From NCBI GenBank assembly GCA_013153825.1, contig JAADDP010000055.1, positions 1 to 8,614 of the forward strand: DNA of 8,614 bases, written 5' to 3'. Positions 5,986 to 8,614 of the stretch are shown one piece after another (the stretch's first letter is position 1; the number at the start of each line of letters is the position of its first letter). Position numbers and translations under genes: made by a program. Source of the DNA: Campylobacterota bacterium (lineage in GTDB: Bacteria; Campylobacterota; Campylobacteria; Campylobacterales; Sulfurovaceae). The notes under the pieces were generated by a model. It was not told the DNA's origin. It worked only from the letters and a program-made list of their open reading frames with translations, and did no database searches.

Positions 5986-6402
5986 ATGAGAAGATATAGT
6001 CTATATTTAATATTTATAACTTTTGGGATGGGTTGTAGTGGAACATCTCACAATATGAAAATGGCCACTATCCCCCCAAAAGATACCCAAGTTGCAGAGG
6101 AGGTTATAGATAACTTTGGCTACTTTGATGAGGTTAAATACTACTATAACGGTTGTAGATATAGATACTCAGATGGGTATCTATATCAAGATAGGCTATA
6201 TAGGAGAGGAAAATTTGACCCTAAGGTTAGACACATAAGAGTTTGTGAAGAGGATTATGATAGAGGAGATGGATACTACTACCCAACTAGAGGAGGCTCG
6301 AGGCTCAAAAAGGGGAGGGTAGCACATCCGGAGTATCTTGAGGAGAGATTTATAGGCTCGGGAGGCTACTCTAGACTTAGATATGAGAACCCTCAATATT
6401 GA
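5986..6402 (+). CDS. Tyrosine-rich lipoprotein of unknown function
   Basis: This 138-residue protein is not one I recognise. MRR and a hydrophobic core lead to the lipobox GMGC with C17, giving an envelope lipoprotein. The mature region is unusually rich in Tyr, Arg and Gly: 17 of its 122 residues are tyrosine, including the clusters KYYYNG (51-56) and GYYYP (96-100). C57 and C87 are the only other cysteines and could form a disulfide. The C-terminus is basic and Gly-rich. The ATG follows the previous gene by 4 nt with only a weak AGAG upstream, which fits translational coupling. Its stop lies inside the convergent nadK gene: 6393-6402 is shared, and both proteins end in Gln-Tyr. A structural or surface-coating role is possible but unproven. 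Confidence 0.8.
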   Translation: MRRYSLYLIFITFGMGCSGTSHNMKMATIPPKDTQVAEEVIDNFGYFDEVKYYYNGCRYRYSDGYLYQDRLYRRGKFDPKVRHIRVCEEDYDRGDGYYYPTRGGSRLKKGRVAHPEYLEERFIGSGGYSRLRYENPQY

Positions 6403-7238
6403 TTATCACCCCATGACAGCTTCTCTCTTAAAACTTTAAAGTGGCTATGTCCAACTCTGTGGATTAACTTTGCATCCTCTATAGCCCCCTCTATTACCAG
6501 CTTCTCATTTGGGTATAGGGTATAATTATCCTGCCCATCCACCATCACAACCAATCTATCAGGAGATGTAAAGTGGATTGTAAAGTCACTAGGAACTACT
6601 AGAGGGCGTTGGGTTAGGGAGTGTGGGGCTATTGGAGTCATAATAAATACTTTAGAGAGTGGATATAGAATTGGGCCTCCAAGAGATAGATTATATGCTG
6701 TAGAGCCTGTAGGGGTAGATATGAGTAGTCCATCTCCATAGTAGCTATTAAACCAATCACTATCTATAAACGCATCAATCTTTGCCATGTGTGATATTGT
6801 GGGTCTAGTAATTACCACATCATTAAATGCGTAAAATTTATGTTTTTTAACCTCTGTCTCAATATAACCATATATTAACATTCGCCTATCAACTCTATAC
6901 TCTCTATTGATTAGCAAATCTATCATATCATCAATCTCTTCTACACGAGTATCTGCTAAAAATCCTAAGTTTCCTGCATTTATTCCCAAAATTGGCTTAT
7001 TGTATCCGTAACTTTTCCGAACTAGAGCAAGGAGCGTCCCATCTCCCCCCAAAGATATTAAAATATCAACTGCCCTACACATATCCTCAAAATTTACATA
7101 CCCATCCCCAACTCTATTTGAGTATATATCACTTAGATACACCTCTACCCCTCTACTCTCAAATCTACTCCTTATCTTATAGAAGAGCAACTCTATATCT
7201 TTTGAGTTTGGTCTCAAGACAAATCCAACCCTATTCAT
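6393..7238 (-). CDS. nadK: NAD kinase
   Basis: NAD kinase phosphorylates NAD to NADP with ATP or polyphosphate and sets the cytoplasmic NADP(H) supply. The 281-residue sequence has the family core in order: SLGGDGTLL with catalytic D66, GINAGNLGFL (85-94), AFNDVV with N139/D140, and GDGLLISTPTGSTAYNLS starting at 168. The Gly-rich GGPI (187-190) and PIAPHSLTQRPLV (202-214) follow. Length is normal for the bacterial family. The ATG at 7238 is preceded by AGAGGA (7245-7250) at 6 nt, which overlaps the stop of the upstream TRAP gene; the two are 3 nt apart and probably co-transcribed and coupled. The 3' end overlaps the convergent lipoprotein gene by 10 bp. Identification is secure. Confidence 0.97.
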   Translation of the reverse strand: MNRVGFVLRPNSKDIELLFYKIRSRFESRGVEVYLSDIYSNRVGDGYVNFEDMCRAVDILISLGGDGTLLALVRKSYGYNKPILGINAGNLGFLADTRVEEIDDMIDLLINREYRVDRRMLIYGYIETEVKKHKFYAFNDVVITRPTISHMAKIDAFIDSDWFNSYYGDGLLISTPTGSTAYNLSLGGPILYPLSKVFIMTPIAPHSLTQRPLVVPSDFTIHFTSPDRLVVMVDGQDNYTLYPNEKLVIEGAIEDAKLIHRVGHSHFKVLREKLSWGDNQY

Positions 7239-7241
7239 AAT

Positions 7242-8333
7242 CTATCCTCTAATCTCTAAGATATGTTTTGTGCTAATATCACTCCAAGGGCTATTTAGAG
7301 CTACAAACCTATTATAACTCTCTAAAACTCTCTTAAAATCTGGATTTCTCTTTGACTCATCAGCTAAGACCCCATTTAGCTTCTCTTTTGCCTCTCTAAC
7401 CACCTCATCAGGAAAACTCTTAATCTCTACACCTTTTCTAATTAACTCTTGTAGTGCTTCTGCATTCTTATATCTAAACTCCTCCACCATTCTAGCAGTC
7501 ATAGCATCTGATGAGGTCTCTATAATCGCTTTATGTTCGCTAGAGAGTTTATCCCATCTAGCCTTATTGAAAGTTATCTCCAAAATAGACCCTGGTTCAT
7601 GCCACCCCTTATAGTAGTATTTTGCAACTCTATCAAACCCCATTAAAATATCAAGGGCAGGGCCCACCCACTCGGTGGCATCAATAGTTCCTCTCTCTAG
7701 GGCTGTATAGATTTCACCTGCAGGAATTAGAATTGGATTTACTCCAAGTCTCTTCATAACCTCTCCTCCAAGACCTGGAATTCTCATCTTAAGCCCCTTT
7801 AAATCTTCAAGGCTCTCTATCTCCTTTTTAAACCACCCCCCCATCTGTGGGCCTGTGCTTCCTCCAATTAGTGGATATAGGTTAAATTTGGCATAGAGCT
7901 CTCTCCAAAGCTCCATTCCCCCACCAAACTTTAACCATGTAACCATCTCATCACTCAAAAGCCCCAAAGGCATCCCTCCAAATATTGAAAAGGCTGAATT
8001 CTTCCCCTTCCAGTAGTAGACTCCTGAGTGGAAAATATCTATCTGACCTGCAGAGGTGGCATCAAATACTTGCAGAGCTGGAACTAAAATATTTTTTGGA
8101 TATACCTTTATCTCTAGAGTCCCTCCACTAAGCTCTAAACATCTCTTTGCAAACTCATCAACTCCCGTCCCCATAATTGGAAAGTGTGATGGCCAAGATG
8201 TGGCAAGTTTTAGTTTTACCTTCTTCCCTCTATTTATATTTACACTCTTTATCTTCTCCTCTTTATAGCATCCACTAAGAGTAGCCACCCCAACGGCTAG
8301 AGTTGTGGTTTTTAAAAAAGCTCTTCGTTTCAT
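7242..8333 (-). CDS. TRAP transporter solute-binding lipoprotein, DctP/TakP-like
   Basis: This is the extracytoplasmic binding protein of a TRAP transporter, which captures an organic acid for a membrane partner. The 363-residue protein begins with a twin-arginine signal, KRRAFLK, and also has a lipobox, LSGC with C22, so it is probably Tat-exported and lipid-anchored. Family features include LATSWP (43-48), LKGLKMRIPGLGGEV with the carboxylate-binding arginine expected at R184, AGEIYTALERGTIDATEWVGP (from 205), and GWHEPGS (243-249). W222, W244 and E246 resemble the TakP-type 2-oxoacid or hydroxy-acid site, so pyruvate- or lactate-like ligands are plausible but not shown. No DctQ or DctM gene is in the window. 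AGGAG (8339-8343) is 5 nt from the ATG. nadK follows by 3 nt. Confidence 0.93.
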   Translation of the reverse strand: MKRRAFLKTTTLAVGVATLSGCYKEEKIKSVNINRGKKVKLKLATSWPSHFPIMGTGVDEFAKRCLELSGGTLEIKVYPKNILVPALQVFDATSAGQIDIFHSGVYYWKGKNSAFSIFGGMPLGLLSDEMVTWLKFGGGMELWRELYAKFNLYPLIGGSTGPQMGGWFKKEIESLEDLKGLKMRIPGLGGEVMKRLGVNPILIPAGEIYTALERGTIDATEWVGPALDILMGFDRVAKYYYKGWHEPGSILEITFNKARWDKLSSEHKAIIETSSDAMTARMVEEFRYKNAEALQELIRKGVEIKSFPDEVVREAKEKLNGVLADESKRNPDFKRVLESYNRFVALNSPWSDISTKHILEIRG

Positions 8334-8345
8334 TTCTTCTCCTGA

Positions 8346-8366
8346 CAGTTTAGAAACTGCATTATA
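8346..8366 (-). promoter_or_regulatory. Promoter of the TRAP-nadK unit with palindrome at the start site
   Basis: Minus strand 8361-8366 reads exactly TATAAT. Next to it, CAGTTT (8346-8351) and AAACTG (8354-8359) form a near-continuous palindrome with a 2-nt centre, lying over the expected transcription start. This could be an operator or a small 5' hairpin just ahead of the ribosome site. Confidence 0.45.
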
Positions 8367-8404
8367 TCACTTTTTTGGTAAGATAGTTTTGCTTAAAATT
8401 TAGC

Positions 8405-8410
8405 TATTAT
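8405..8410 (+). promoter_or_regulatory. Weak -10 candidate for yceI
   Basis: TATTAT lies 32 nt before the yceI ATG. No convincing -35 was found at 16-18 nt. It is listed because the gene needs a promoter in this 109-bp divergent gap and this is the best match seen. Confidence 0.25.
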
Positions 8411-8442
8411 CTGCTTTAAAAATTGGATAAAAAGGGATAAAT

Positions 8443-8614
8443 ATGAGAAAAACACTACTATCTATTGCACTAATTACGACCCTATCACAGGCAAACTGCC
8501 TCTTAACTCAAGCAGATGATATAAATGTGAGCTGGAGAGCCTTTAAGACCTTCTCTAAAATTGGAGTTGGAGGAGCTTTTACAGATATTAAATATACCCC
8601 AAATAAAAAGCAAG
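8443..8614 (+). CDS. YceI-family secreted protein, N-terminal part (runs off window)
   Basis: Fifty-seven codons are visible. MRKTLLSIALITTLSQA is a Sec signal peptide, probably cut after SQA; the following NC does not make a proper lipobox. The mature start, DDINVSWRAFKTFSKIGVGGAFTDI, matches the opening beta-strands of YceI-like lipocalin-fold proteins in Campylobacterota (VSW-x-AFKT-x-x-K-x-GV-x-G-x-F). Family members bind polyisoprenoid-like lipids in the periplasm; the ligand here is unknown. AAGGGA at 8432-8437 lies 5 nt before the ATG. The gene was too short in this window for a full check, and about two thirds should lie beyond the edge. Confidence 0.8.
   Translation, partial: MRKTLLSIALITTLSQANCLLTQADDINVSWRAFKTFSKIGVGGAFTDIKYTPNKKQ

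Noticed and set aside
8056..8268. Plus-strand open frame opposite the TRAP gene
   Set aside because: No ribosome site and an Phe/Ser-rich antisense composition; the TRAP binding protein explains the region.

Overview
The window is a compact, low-GC, gene-dense bacterial chromosome segment. Arginine is written mostly as AGA/AGG and isoleucine often as ATA. The ribosomal protein S2 sequence, the long EF-Ts, the TrmA type and the YceI-type secreted protein together point to Campylobacterota (formerly Epsilonproteobacteria). I cannot name a genus from sequence alone. No rRNA, tRNA, insertion sequence, CRISPR array or phage gene was seen. Most of the window is housekeeping; the accessory parts are one secreted phosphoesterase and two small lipoproteins.

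Layout. 1-91 (+) is the C-terminal tail of an unidentified gene. 147-629 (+) is rnhA, ribonuclease HI. 654-2201 (-) encodes a secreted protein that joins a calcineurin-like metallophosphoesterase to a C-terminal ricin-type beta-trefoil lectin domain; a strong AT-rich inverted repeat sits in its promoter region. 2380-4307 (-) is the rpsB-tsf operon (30S protein S2, elongation factor Ts), read from a leader that carries possible alternative pairings. 4492-5601 (+) is trmA, the tRNA m5U54 methyltransferase, in a version with four cysteines spaced like an RlmD iron-sulfur site. 5673-6402 (+) are two small lipoprotein genes of unknown function behind a good extended -10 promoter. 6393-7238 (-) is NAD kinase, and its stop overlaps the second lipoprotein gene through a shared 10-bp palindrome. 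7242-8333 (-) is a TRAP-type solute-binding lipoprotein with a twin-arginine signal. 8443-8614 (+) is the start of a secreted YceI-family protein that runs off the end.

How the genes relate. rpsB-tsf and trmA are transcribed divergently and share a 184-bp control region; all three serve translation. The TRAP binding protein and nadK are 3 nt apart and are probably co-transcribed, although no TRAP membrane subunits are in view. The 109-bp gap between the TRAP gene and yceI is a second divergent control region. Envelope or exported products are frequent: the phosphoesterase-lectin, two lipoproteins, the TRAP protein and YceI.

The points most worth a second look are the phosphoesterase-lectin fusion with its promoter inverted repeat, the extra cysteines in TrmA, the tyrosine-rich lipoprotein, and the rpsB leader.
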